Source of the DNA: Luteimonas abyssi
Lineage (GTDB): Bacteria; Pseudomonadota; Gammaproteobacteria; Xanthomonadales; Xanthomonadaceae
Direction: 5' to 3'
DNA: 64,000 bases
NCBI RefSeq assembly: GCF_001482195.1
Contig: NZ_KQ759763.1
Location: 2,295,258 to 2,359,257, forward strand
In this document: positions 49,273 through 57,690 of the stretch, piece after piece
Layout: each line of letters opens with the position of its first letter
Position numbering within the stretch: the first letter of the stretch is position 1
Made by a program: the position numbers and the translations under genes
Notes under the pieces: model-generated
What the model saw: only the letters and a program-made list of their open reading frames with translations
Databases searched by the model: none
Told to the model about the DNA's origin: nothing

Positions 49273-49806
49273 ATGGCCGCTCGCAACCGACTCCCGCCCT
49301 GGCACGATCAGATCCGACTGGCCAATGGCCGCGAACTTCTGATCCGCCCCGTCCGCCCCGACGACGCCGAACCGCTGCGAGCGGGCTTCGCGTTGCTCGG
49401 TCCCGAAGAGATCCGCCAGCGCTTCGTCGAGCCGCTGCCCGAGCTCACCGCCGAAATGGCCGACCGCCTGACCCGGCCGGACCCGAAAAGCGAATTCGCG
49501 CTGGTCGCAGCCGAACCGCTGCCACCCGGCGAGGCGGTGGTGGGTGGCGTGGCGCGCGTGGCGGTGATCCCCGGCACCCGCGATGGTCAGTTCACCATCC
49601 TGGTGAGCCGCTATATCGCCGGCCTGGGCGCGGGCCGCCAGCTGATGCGCCGCCTGGTGCGCTGGGCAAAGGGCAAGAAGCTGCAGCGGATGGTCGGCGA
49701 AGTACAGGAGAGCAACCAGCCGATGCTGGCACTGGCCGAATCGCTCGGTTTCCGTCGCGAACCCTCCGAGACGCCCGGCACCATCCGGCTGATCCTCGAA
49801 CTCTGA
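49273..49806 (+). CDS. GNAT-family acetyltransferase, single-domain
   Basis: This 177-residue protein resembles the GNAT domain found in protein-lysine acetyltransferases (YfiQ/Pat): RELLIRPVRPDDAEPLRAGFALLGPEEIRQRF is typical, and the acetyl-CoA site is IAGLGAGRQLMRRLVRWAKG, with NQPMLALAESLGFR near the end. It lacks the large acyl-CoA synthetase-like domain of Pat. The gap from rlmJ (56 bases) contains an AT-rich palindromic patch (cttctagaag) that may hold a promoter. Confidence 0.85.
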   Translation: MAARNRLPPWHDQIRLANGRELLIRPVRPDDAEPLRAGFALLGPEEIRQRFVEPLPELTAEMADRLTRPDPKSEFALVAAEPLPPGEAVVGGVARVAVIPGTRDGQFTILVSRYIAGLGAGRQLMRRLVRWAKGKKLQRMVGEVQESNQPMLALAESLGFRREPSETPGTIRLILEL

Positions 49807-49892
49807 GGCCAGTTCCGCGTTCTCTGCCGTCTTGGGGGCTGACCCCGCGCCGCACGCGCCCTGGAACCACGAGCCGTGTGCAGATCGCCTCT

Positions 49893-49955
49893 GCCTCCCG
49901 TCTCCCGCTCGCGGGAGAAGGTGTCCGCAGGGCGGATGAGGGCATTCGCGACACC
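49893..49955. repeat. Single GGGAGA-type palindromic repeat unit
   Basis: One unit of the family seen at 17268 and 24340: ccgtctcccgctcgcgggag followed by aaggtg.ccgcagggcggatgaggg, in reverse orientation to most units there. It lies in the 252-base gap between the GNAT gene and mfd. Confidence 0.65.
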
Positions 49956-50058
49956 GCCTGCCCCTCGCCGTCGGCACATCGAAACGCCGGCGCACTCGCG
50001 TCTGCACCGGCCCGCGTTCTCATCGCCTGCGAGCCGACCCGGTAGAATGGGCGGTTCG

Positions 50059-53000
50059 ATGAAAGCCTCCGACGCCTCCATTCCGCCGCTGCCGCGGCGA
50101 GGACAGCAGCGCGCGTTCTGGCGCGCCCCCGCGGCCACCTCCGCACTCGCCTGGGCGCTGTTGCGCGCCGCCGACACCCATGGTCGGCCGTTGCTGGTGG
50201 TCGCCCGCGACAACCCGCACGCGCACCAGCTCGAGGCCGACCTGCACACGCTGGGCGCGCATCTGGACGTGCCGGTGCTGGTATTCCCGGATTGGGAAAC
50301 CCTGCCCTACGACCAGTTCAGCCCGCACCCGGAGATCGTCTCCCAGCGCCTGGCCACGCTCAACCGCCTGCCGCAGCTCGACCGCGGCCTGGTGGTGGTG
50401 CCGGTGCAGACGCTCATGCAGCGCCTGCCGCCGGTGTCCTACATCGCCGGCCAGACCTTCGACATGCGCGTCGGCCAGCGCCTGGACCTGGACGCCGAGA
50501 AGCGCCGCCTGGAAGCCGCCGGCTACCGGCACGTGCCGCAGGTGCTGGACCCGGGCGACTTCGCCGTCCGCGGCGGCCTGCTCGACGTGTTCCCGATGGG
50601 CGCCGAGGCGCCGTACCGGATCGAGCTGTTCGACCAGGACATCGAGACCATCCGCAGCTTCGACCCCGAATCGCAGCGCTCGCTGGACAAGGTCGACGCC
50701 ATCCGCATGCTGCCCGGCCGCGAAGTGCCGCTGGACGAGGCCGCCCGCGAACGCGCGATGGACGCCCTGGGCGAGCGCTTCGACATCGACCAGCGCCACA
50801 GCGCGCTGTTCCAGGACCTGAAATCCGGTTTGTCGCCGGCCGGCGTGGAGTACTACCTGCCGCTGTTCTTCGAGCCGCCGCGCGAGCGCTTCGGCGAGCG
50901 CGACGCCAGCGCCGCCACCGCGACGCTGTTCGACTATCTCCCCGACACCGCGCTGCCGGTGCTCGCCCCGGGGGCCGGCCAGGCCGCCGAGACGTTCTGG
51001 GCGCAGATCGCCGACCGCCACGAGCAGCGCCGCCACGATATCGAGCGCCCGCTGCTGCCGCCGGCCGAACTGTGGCTGCCGCCGGACGCGCTGCGCGAGC
51101 GCCTCAACCAGGGCGAACGCATCGAGGTGCTGGCCGACAGCGCCCACGCCCAGTACGAGCAGGCCGCGCCGCTGGGCGACCAGCCCGCCCCCGACGTGCC
51201 GATGTCCACCCGCGAGGCCGACGGCGCCGCCGCACTGAAATCCTTCCTCGCCAGCTACGCCGGCCGCGTGCTGCTGGCCGCCGACAGCGCCGGTCGCCGC
51301 GAGGCGCTGATCGACATGCTGGCGCCGGCCGGCCTGCAACCCGAGACGCTGGCCGACGTCGGCGCCTTCTTCGACGGCGATGCGCGCTTCGCCGTGGCGG
51401 TGGCGCCGCTGGACAACGGCTTCGCCCTGGACGCCCCGCAGGTCGCCCTGCTCACCGAGCGCCAGTTGTTCCCCGAGCGCGCCACCCAGCCGCGCCGTGC
51501 GCGCCGTGCCGGGCGTGAACCCGAAGCGATCATTCGCGACCTCGGCGAACTCTCCGAGGGCGCGCCGATCGTTCACGAGGACCACGGCGTGGGTCGCTAC
51601 CGCGGGCTCGTGGTGCTGGAGGCCGGCGGCCAGCCGGCCGAATACCTGGAGATCGAGTACGCCAAGGGCGACCGCCTGTACGTGCCGGTCGCGCAGTTGC
51701 ACTTGATCAACCGCTACTCCGGCGCCTCGCCGGAAACCGCGCCGCTGCACTCGCTGGGCGGCGAGGCCTGGACCAAAGCCAAGAAGAAGGCCGCCGAGAA
51801 GGTCCGCGACGTGGCCGCCGAGCTGCTGGAGATCCAAGCCAAGCGCGCCGCACGCGCCGGCCTCGCGCTCGACGTGGACCGCGCGATGTACGAGCCGTTC
51901 GCCGCCGCGTTCCCGTTCGAGGAAACCCCGGACCAGCACGCATCCATCGAGGCCGTCATCCGCGATCTCGCCTCCAGCCAGCCGATGGACCGCGTGGTCT
52001 GCGGCGACGTCGGCTTCGGCAAGACCGAAGTCGCCGTGCGCGCGGCGTTCGTCGCCGCCACCGCCGGCAAGCAGGTCGCGGTGCTGGTGCCGACCACCCT
52101 GCTGGCCGAGCAGCACTTCCGCAACTTCCGCGACCGCTTCGCCGACTGGCCGATCAAGGTGGAGGTGCTGTCGCGCTTCAAGTCCACCAAGGAGATCAAG
52201 GCGGAACTGGAGAAGGTCGCGCGCGGCGAGATCGACGTGATCGTCGGCACCCACCGCCTGCTGCAGCCGGACGTGAAGTTCCGCGACCTCGGCCTGGTGA
52301 TCGTGGACGAGGAGCAGCGTTTCGGCGTGCGCCAGAAGGAGGCGTTGAAGGCGCTGCGCGCCAACGTGCACCTGCTCACCCTCACCGCCACCCCGATCCC
52401 GCGCACGCTCAACATGGCGATGGCCGGCATCCGCGACCTCTCCATCATCGCCACCCCGCCCGCGCATCGCCTCGCGGTGCAGACCTTCGTCACCCAGTGG
52501 GACGGCGCGCTGCTGCGCGAGGCCTTCCAGCGCGAGCTCGCCCGCGGCGGCCAGTTGTACTTCCTGCACAACGACGTGGAGAGCATCGGCCGCATGCAGC
52601 GCGAGCTGCAGGAACTGGTGCCCGAGGCGCGCATCGGCATCGCCCACGGGCAGATGCCCGAACGCGAGCTGGAAAAGGTGATGGTGGATTTCCACAAGCA
52701 ACGCTTCAACGTGCTGCTGTCGACCACGATCATCGAATCCGGCATCGACATCCCCAACGCCAACACCATCGTCATCAACCGCGCCGACCGCTTCGGCCTG
52801 GCCCAGTTGCATCAGTTGCGCGGCCGCGTCGGCCGCTCGCACCACCGCGCCTACGCCTACCTGCTGGTGCCGGACAAGCGTGCGATCACCAGCGACGCGC
52901 AGAAGCGGCTGGAGGCGATCGCCTCGATGGACGAGCTCGGCGCCGGCTTCACCCTGGCCACCCATGATCTCGAGATCCGCGGCGCCGGCGAACTGCTCGG

Positions 53001-53559
53001 CGAGGACCAGAGCGGGCAGATGGCCGAGGTCGGCTTCAGCCTGTACACCGAACTGCTGGAGCGCGCGGTGCGCTCGATCCGCCACGGCCACCTGCCCGAT
53101 GCCGACGAACCCGAATCGCGCGGCGCCGAGGTGGAACTGCACGTGCCCGCGCTGATCCCCGAGGACTACCTGCCCGACGTCCACACCCGCCTGACCCTGT
53201 ACAAGCGCGTCAGCGGCGCCGCCGACAGCGCCACCCTGCGCGAACTGCAGGTGGAGATGATCGACCGCTTCGGCTTGCTGCCCGACCCCGCCAAGCACCT
53301 GTTCGCCGTGGCCGAGCTCAAACTGCAGGCCACCGCCCTGGGCATCCGCAAAATCGACCTGGGCGAGAACGGCGGCCGCGTGCTGTTCGAGGCCAAGCCG
53401 CGCATCGACCCGATGGCGCTGATCCAGCTGATCCAGAAGCAGCCGAAGCTGTACGCGATGGACGGCCCCGACAAGCTGCGGGTGAAACTGCCGCTGCCGG
53501 AAGGCGCGGACCGTTTCAACGCCGCACGTGGGCTGCTGGCGACGCTGGGACAGAGCTGA
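50059..53559 (+). CDS. mfd: Transcription-repair coupling factor Mfd
   Basis: Mfd removes RNA polymerase stalled at lesions and recruits UvrA. The 1166-residue protein has the UvrB-like N-terminal modules (PVLVFPDWETLPYDQFSPHP, DFAVRGGLLDVFPMGAEAPY), the RNA-polymerase interaction domain (GAPIVHEDHGVGRYRGLVV), the translocase with Walker A GDVGFGKTEVAVRAAF, VDEEQRFGV, SGIDIPNANT and RGRVGRSHHRAYAYLL, and the C-terminal TRCF domain (LIPEDYLPDVHTRLTLYKR). A TAGAAT hexamer is 10 bases before the ATG at 50059; another in-frame ATG at 50047 overlaps it and is less likely. Confidence 0.96.
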   Translation: MKASDASIPPLPRRGQQRAFWRAPAATSALAWALLRAADTHGRPLLVVARDNPHAHQLEADLHTLGAHLDVPVLVFPDWETLPYDQFSPHPEIVSQRLATLNRLPQLDRGLVVVPVQTLMQRLPPVSYIAGQTFDMRVGQRLDLDAEKRRLEAAGYRHVPQVLDPGDFAVRGGLLDVFPMGAEAPYRIELFDQDIETIRSFDPESQRSLDKVDAIRMLPGREVPLDEAARERAMDALGERFDIDQRHSALFQDLKSGLSPAGVEYYLPLFFEPPRERFGERDASAATATLFDYLPDTALPVLAPGAGQAAETFWAQIADRHEQRRHDIERPLLPPAELWLPPDALRERLNQGERIEVLADSAHAQYEQAAPLGDQPAPDVPMSTREADGAAALKSFLASYAGRVLLAADSAGRREALIDMLAPAGLQPETLADVGAFFDGDARFAVAVAPLDNGFALDAPQVALLTERQLFPERATQPRRARRAGREPEAIIRDLGELSEGAPIVHEDHGVGRYRGLVVLEAGGQPAEYLEIEYAKGDRLYVPVAQLHLINRYSGASPETAPLHSLGGEAWTKAKKKAAEKVRDVAAELLEIQAKRAARAGLALDVDRAMYEPFAAAFPFEETPDQHASIEAVIRDLASSQPMDRVVCGDVGFGKTEVAVRAAFVAATAGKQVAVLVPTTLLAEQHFRNFRDRFADWPIKVEVLSRFKSTKEIKAELEKVARGEIDVIVGTHRLLQPDVKFRDLGLVIVDEEQRFGVRQKEALKALRANVHLLTLTATPIPRTLNMAMAGIRDLSIIATPPAHRLAVQTFVTQWDGALLREAFQRELARGGQLYFLHNDVESIGRMQRELQELVPEARIGIAHGQMPERELEKVMVDFHKQRFNVLLSTTIIESGIDIPNANTIVINRADRFGLAQLHQLRGRVGRSHHRAYAYLLVPDKRAITSDAQKRLEAIASMDELGAGFTLATHDLEIRGAGELLGEDQSGQMAEVGFSLYTELLERAVRSIRHGHLPDADEPESRGAEVELHVPALIPEDYLPDVHTRLTLYKRVSGAADSATLRELQVEMIDRFGLLPDPAKHLFAVAELKLQATALGIRKIDLGENGGRVLFEAKPRIDPMALIQLIQKQPKLYAMDGPDKLRVKLPLPEGADRFNAARGLLATLGQS

Positions 53560-53563
53560 CCCA

Positions 53564-54247
53564 ATGTCTTTCGCCTACGACTGGGTGTTGTTCGACGCCG
53601 ACGACACCCTGTTCCACTTCGATGCCCCGCTCGGCCTGCGCACCACCTTCGCCCGCCACGGCATCGACTTCGGCGAGGCCGAGTACGCCGCCTACCAGGC
53701 CATCAATCGCCCGCTGTGGGTGGATTACCAGCACGGCCGCATCACCGCCACCGAACTCAAGCGCCGACGCTTCCACGACTGGGCCGCGCGCATCGGCATC
53801 CACCCGGACGAGCTCAACGCGCACTTCCTCGCCAGCATGGTGGCGGCCTGCCCGCCGCTCGACGGCGTGCCCGCCCTGCTCGACGCCCTGCGCGGCCGAG
53901 CGCGGTTGGGCATCATCACCAATGGTTTCGTCGACCTGCAGGAAGCCCGCCTGCAACACACCGGCCTGCGCGACCGCTTCGACGTGCTGGTGATCTCCGA
54001 ACAGGTCGGCAAGGCCAAGCCCCACCCCGACATCTTCAAACACGCCCTGCGCGAGATGGGCGAACCGGCGCCCGCCCGCGTGCTGATGGTCGGCGACAAC
54101 CCGCATTCCGACATCGCGGGCGCGCACGCGATGGGCTTCGATACCTGCTGGTACAACCCGGCCGCGCTGCCGCGGCCGGAGGGGATCATCACTCGCTATG
54201 AGGTGGTATCACACGAGGCATTGCGGGGATTGTTGACGGCAGACTGA
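53564..54247 (+). CDS. HAD-superfamily nucleotidase, YjjG-like
   Basis: This 227-residue protein has HAD motif I as DADDTLFHFD, motif II ITNGF, the Lys in GKAKPHPDIF and motif IV MVGDNPHSDI. The pattern and length match YjjG, a house-cleaning pyrimidine 5'-nucleotidase acting on noncanonical dNMPs. The ATG at 53564 is 4 bases after the mfd stop, so the two are likely co-transcribed, which fits a genome-maintenance role. Confidence 0.88.
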   Translation: MSFAYDWVLFDADDTLFHFDAPLGLRTTFARHGIDFGEAEYAAYQAINRPLWVDYQHGRITATELKRRRFHDWAARIGIHPDELNAHFLASMVAACPPLDGVPALLDALRGRARLGIITNGFVDLQEARLQHTGLRDRFDVLVISEQVGKAKPHPDIFKHALREMGEPAPARVLMVGDNPHSDIAGAHAMGFDTCWYNPAALPRPEGIITRYEVVSHEALRGLLTAD

Positions 54248-54315
54248 GCACTCGGATCCATCGCCCGAGATGACGGCGCTCATCGCGTGACCATTCACCA
54301 ATCCCAGTCACCTGC

Positions 54316-54621
54316 TCACACCACACGCTCGAACGTACGCCCGAGCCAGACATCCTCACTGCTCGAGTCCCAGCGACTCCAGTCACCGCCTGTCCCTATC
54401 AGCGACGTCGCCGCGGCGAACATGACCAGCAACAGCAGGAGAACCAGCACCCCGAGCACGAGCCCGGCCTGCGCACGTGGGCGCTTCCGGTCGAGAATGC
54501 CGGTCACCACGGCAACGACCGCCAGCATTTCCGCGGAGAAGACCGACCCCATCCCGAGCAAGGTGAGGCACAGCATCACTGCGGACAGAACACCCGCGAC
54601 CAGCGAGACCGTCGGCATCAT
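54316..54621 (-). CDS. Small membrane protein of unknown function
   Basis: This 101-residue protein has two long hydrophobic segments (VAGVLSAVMLCLTLLGMGSV with AEMLAVVAVVTGIL, and AGLVLGVLVLLLLLVMFAAA) joined by a basic loop DRKRPRAQ. The layout recalls DUF4190-like two-helix proteins, but I cannot assign a family firmly. It starts with two ATG codons in a row. It lies downstream of an RDD gene and a DUF2628-like gene on the same strand, suggesting a small membrane-protein cluster. Confidence 0.6.
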   Translation of the reverse strand: MMPTVSLVAGVLSAVMLCLTLLGMGSVFSAEMLAVVAVVTGILDRKRPRAQAGLVLGVLVLLLLLVMFAAATSLIGTGGDWSRWDSSSEDVWLGRTFERVV

Positions 54622-54679
54622 GCGATCTCTCCAACGCGCACACGCTGCCCGTCACGAGACATCGCGCTGATACGGACCG

Positions 54680-55147
54680 TCATGACCCGAACCTCACCGG
54701 CGCCGCACCTTCCCGCTGCGGGCGGACGACCAGGGTGCCGGCCATCTTGTCGTGCCAGCCCTGCTTGCGCGGGTCGAACGCCACCCAGATAAGCCCCAGG
54801 CACAGCGGCAGCATCGCCGGGATGTAGGCCAGATAGCGGCCGATCGCCTGGCCGACCGAGATCGGTCCGCCGGTCTTCGCATCGACGACCCGTGCGGCGA
54901 TCACCATCTTGCCGGGGGTCGCCTGCTTGCGAAGCCAGAACAGGATCACCGCCACCGTGGGCAAGACCCAGGTGATCAATACATCGGCCGGGCCTGCGAC
55001 GAGCGGGCCTTCGATGTCGGTGAAGTAGCCGGTGCCGTAGATCCACAACAGCAATGGCGTGGTGACGATCATGGCGATGATCGTGTCGATGGCGGCTGCG
55101 CCGACACGCGCCCAGAACCCGACGTACTCGAATGCTTCCTGTTGCAT
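54680..55147 (-). CDS. RDD-family integral membrane protein
   Basis: This 155-residue protein shows the RDD pattern: Arg and Asp in GFWARVGAAAIDTIIAM, the loop LRKQATPGKMVIAARVVDAK and the final Asp block FDPRKQGWHDKMAGTLVV. It has about three membrane helices. RDD proteins have been linked to ion transport, but the role here is unknown. It sits between a DUF2628-like gene and a small membrane protein gene. Confidence 0.88.
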   Translation of the reverse strand: MQQEAFEYVGFWARVGAAAIDTIIAMIVTTPLLLWIYGTGYFTDIEGPLVAGPADVLITWVLPTVAVILFWLRKQATPGKMVIAARVVDAKTGGPISVGQAIGRYLAYIPAMLPLCLGLIWVAFDPRKQGWHDKMAGTLVVRPQREGAAPVRFGS

Positions 55148-55238
55148 GAGCGACCTCCTGGCTGTGATTCGAATGAGACCCCGGCGTTCTTCGACCTGCC
55201 CGCACGCACGCGTCCGGGAGTCAGCCGGCCCGCCACGC

Positions 55239-56408
55239 TCACTCGTGCATGGACACGACGAGCGCCTGCACCTCGCCTGCCGTGCCGATACCGGCCACCA
55301 TCAATTCGCCGCCCGCGATTTCGGACTGGATCGTCGCGAGGCTGATGACCTCGCCGTTCGCCACCAGCGCCATCTCGCCTCCGAGGTTCGCCGCCGTGGC
55401 ATCGGCCAGGCGCTGCGCGCCGTCGCGGCTCAGCGTCATCACCAGGACCGGTCCGCCCTCCCCGTACGTGGCCCGCACCTGGCGGATGTGGTCCGCGGAA
55501 ACGACCGGCTCCGGTCGTAGCGACACGGTCGTCTCACCGGGCGAGTGCCAGGACGGCATATCGGCGTGAGATGTCCGCAAGGGCAGGACGAGCGCATCCG
55601 GCCCGGCCGGGGGGGCGGCCAGATGCAGCGCCACGCTGGGATGGATGCGGGGCCCGCTGTCCGCGTCGAACAGGCCCAGGGGAGCGAACAGCATCAGGCC
55701 CAGCGTCACCGCCAGCACGCCGAGCGCGCCGTAGCGCCAGCGCCGTGCCTCGCGGCGTGCGCCGTCGTCCGGCGATGCCGGACGCTCGAAGCGGTCGAGG
55801 CGATGACCGGCGTCCCCCGCCTGCCACGCGCGTGGCGCCTTCCCATGCCGCATGACGATCGCCTGGACGACGGCGCCCGCCACCATCAAGACCCCGGCGA
55901 AGACCGCGAACACCAGCCCCGCCTGGCCGTTCTGTCGGAACGCGAAGAATGCCGCCACGAATGCGCACAGCCCTCCGCCGCCCATCAGCGCCGCCACCAC
56001 CAGCGGGAGTCGCCCGGCCGCGACCGTCGCCGCCGGCGCGCCTTCGGTGGCCAGCGCCAGTGCGTGCTGGGCATCCATGGCCGTGACCTCCGCGGCCTGC
56101 CAGTAGCCCTTCGAGCGCAGCACCCACGCCCTCAGGCGGTTGCCGCGCATCGCGACCACCATCCACCCCACCAGGCACAGCGCGGTCACCACGTACGTCA
56201 GCGTCGACTCCGCGCGGGGGAACGCCGTCGCCAGCAGCCATTCGAGGAGCGACACCGTCACCACCACGGCGAGCACGACCAGCAATGGCGTCCACAGCCG
56301 CTTGAACAGCAACCAGAAGAACCCGAAGAAGAACGCCGGCCAGGACGGCCCGACCTTGACCGCCTCGTCCGGACGGGTGTCGTGCCGATAGATGCGAAAT
56401 GTCTGCAT
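55239..56408 (-). CDS. DUF2628-like membrane protein with C-terminal SecD-like domain
   Basis: This 389-residue protein has an N-terminal part like DUF2628 (RIYRHDTRPDEAVKVGPSWP, AFFFGFFWLLFKRLW) with about three helices, two more helices near residues 135-190, and another at about 225-245. The C-terminal 70 residues (VLVMTLSRDGAQRLADATAA, NLGGEMALVANGEVISLATI, QSEIAGGELMVAG) match the pattern of the SecD/SecDF periplasmic P1 head. This combination is unusual. It may be a membrane protein with an extracytoplasmic sensing or export-related domain; the function is not known. Confidence 0.68.
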   Translation of the reverse strand: MQTFRIYRHDTRPDEAVKVGPSWPAFFFGFFWLLFKRLWTPLLVVLAVVVTVSLLEWLLATAFPRAESTLTYVVTALCLVGWMVVAMRGNRLRAWVLRSKGYWQAAEVTAMDAQHALALATEGAPAATVAAGRLPLVVAALMGGGGLCAFVAAFFAFRQNGQAGLVFAVFAGVLMVAGAVVQAIVMRHGKAPRAWQAGDAGHRLDRFERPASPDDGARREARRWRYGALGVLAVTLGLMLFAPLGLFDADSGPRIHPSVALHLAAPPAGPDALVLPLRTSHADMPSWHSPGETTVSLRPEPVVSADHIRQVRATYGEGGPVLVMTLSRDGAQRLADATAANLGGEMALVANGEVISLATIQSEIAGGELMVAGIGTAGEVQALVVSMHE

Positions 56409-56642
56409 GCATCCTTCCTGGACGGGCCATCGTCTCCGCGGACGACGGCATGTTGTGTACGGATCCGGCCTGCGCCGTGCCGCTATTCTGGCATCACCGG
56501 CACCGATTCGTGGCATGCCGTCGCCGCAGGCACAGATCCCCGGCCGGCGTGATCCTGTCGCCGGACCGGCCGCGACGCCAGCCGATGCACTCCGTTGTGA
56601 TGCCTCCAGCCCTACCGACGCGGCCTGGTACGACGCCTCGCG

Positions 56643-57632
56643 CTACGATGTGGAGGCGCACGACGTGTCGCGGCGCTTGCGAGTGGAGGACGGGGCGCGG
56701 ACCACATCCACCGACGCGCCGAACGCCGCCCTGCGCAGATCGGTGGGCGTCGCGCCGCAATGCGCGACGAAGGCGGCCGTGAAGCGCGAAGGCGACGCAT
56801 ACCCGCACAGGCGCGCGACTTCGGCGACGGCATGATCGGTCGCGGTGAGCAGGTGACGCGCATGCTCCATGCGCAGCCGGGTCAGATAGGCGACCGGCGT
56901 CCGCCCGGTCTTGTGTTTGAACAGGCGGATGAAGTGGAACGGGCTGACGCATGCTTCCGCGGCCAGATCGTCCAACGTCAGCGGCCTGTCCAGCCCAGCG
57001 GTCATGAACTCGATCACCCGCGCCACGCGCCGGTCCCCGAGCGGTCCCGGCAGCAGCGACGACGTGCTGCGCGCCGGATGCGGCGCGAAGTCCATGACCA
57101 GATGGAGGGCGAGCCAGTGCGCCGCCGCCTGGGCGTACAGGTCCGGCGCGCCGTGGCCGAGCTGGCTCACCAGCGAACGCACCATCGCGGTGACGGCGAC
57201 TTCGGGCCTCATGACGGGCGCGTCGGGAAGACACGCCGGACGCCCCGCTCTGCGCAACTCATCGGCCGCTTCGTGCACGAGCTGCTCGGGAAGGTAGAGA
57301 TGGACGCTGCGGAACACCCGGCCGCCGGACGCGCGCCAGAGCCTCACGGCGCCCCCCGACCCGTCAGGCGCCAGGCGCACGACTCCCGGCTCGTGCAGCG
57401 TCCGACGCCACCGCCCGTCGACCTTGATGTCGAGCTCGAAGCAGCTCTCGAGCGAGACGATCAGCTTCCGGTCGGGGGTCGATCGGGTGGTGAACGCCTC
57501 CTGCACGCCGCCGCCCCGGTGCTGGTCCAGGAGAAGCGATGTCCAGCCCGCGTCGCGGCTCGAGAGATCCAATGGCTGCGGCAAGGCATCCGCGCACTGG
57601 TAGGTCTCTTTGTCGATTTCGTAGCGAACCAT
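56643..57632 (-). CDS. AraC-family transcriptional regulator
   Basis: This 329-residue protein has an N-terminal sensor-like region and a C-terminal AraC double helix-turn-helix: PLTLDDLAAEACVSPFHFIR, LFKHKTGRTPVAYLTRLRME and the second helix AVAEVARLCGYASPSRFTAAF. A tail of about 35 residues follows the domain. It lies 58 bases downstream of the paoC-like gene on the same strand, so it may be co-transcribed with and regulate that operon. The inducer is unknown. The 234-base gap before the DUF2628-like gene contains nothing I recognise. Confidence 0.9.
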   Translation of the reverse strand: MVRYEIDKETYQCADALPQPLDLSSRDAGWTSLLLDQHRGGGVQEAFTTRSTPDRKLIVSLESCFELDIKVDGRWRRTLHEPGVVRLAPDGSGGAVRLWRASGGRVFRSVHLYLPEQLVHEAADELRRAGRPACLPDAPVMRPEVAVTAMVRSLVSQLGHGAPDLYAQAAAHWLALHLVMDFAPHPARSTSSLLPGPLGDRRVARVIEFMTAGLDRPLTLDDLAAEACVSPFHFIRLFKHKTGRTPVAYLTRLRMEHARHLLTATDHAVAEVARLCGYASPSRFTAAFVAHCGATPTDLRRAAFGASVDVVRAPSSTRKRRDTSCASTS

Positions 57633-57690
57633 CAGTCAGTTTGCATGCACGGCATCGCCACCGAGGATAGTCGGTTCCGCACAGGGCCCG

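Noticed and set aside
50020..53298. A minus-strand open frame of about 1090 codons
   Set aside because: It is the complement of mfd, with a composition dominated by Ala, Gly, Arg, His and Val and no recognisable family.
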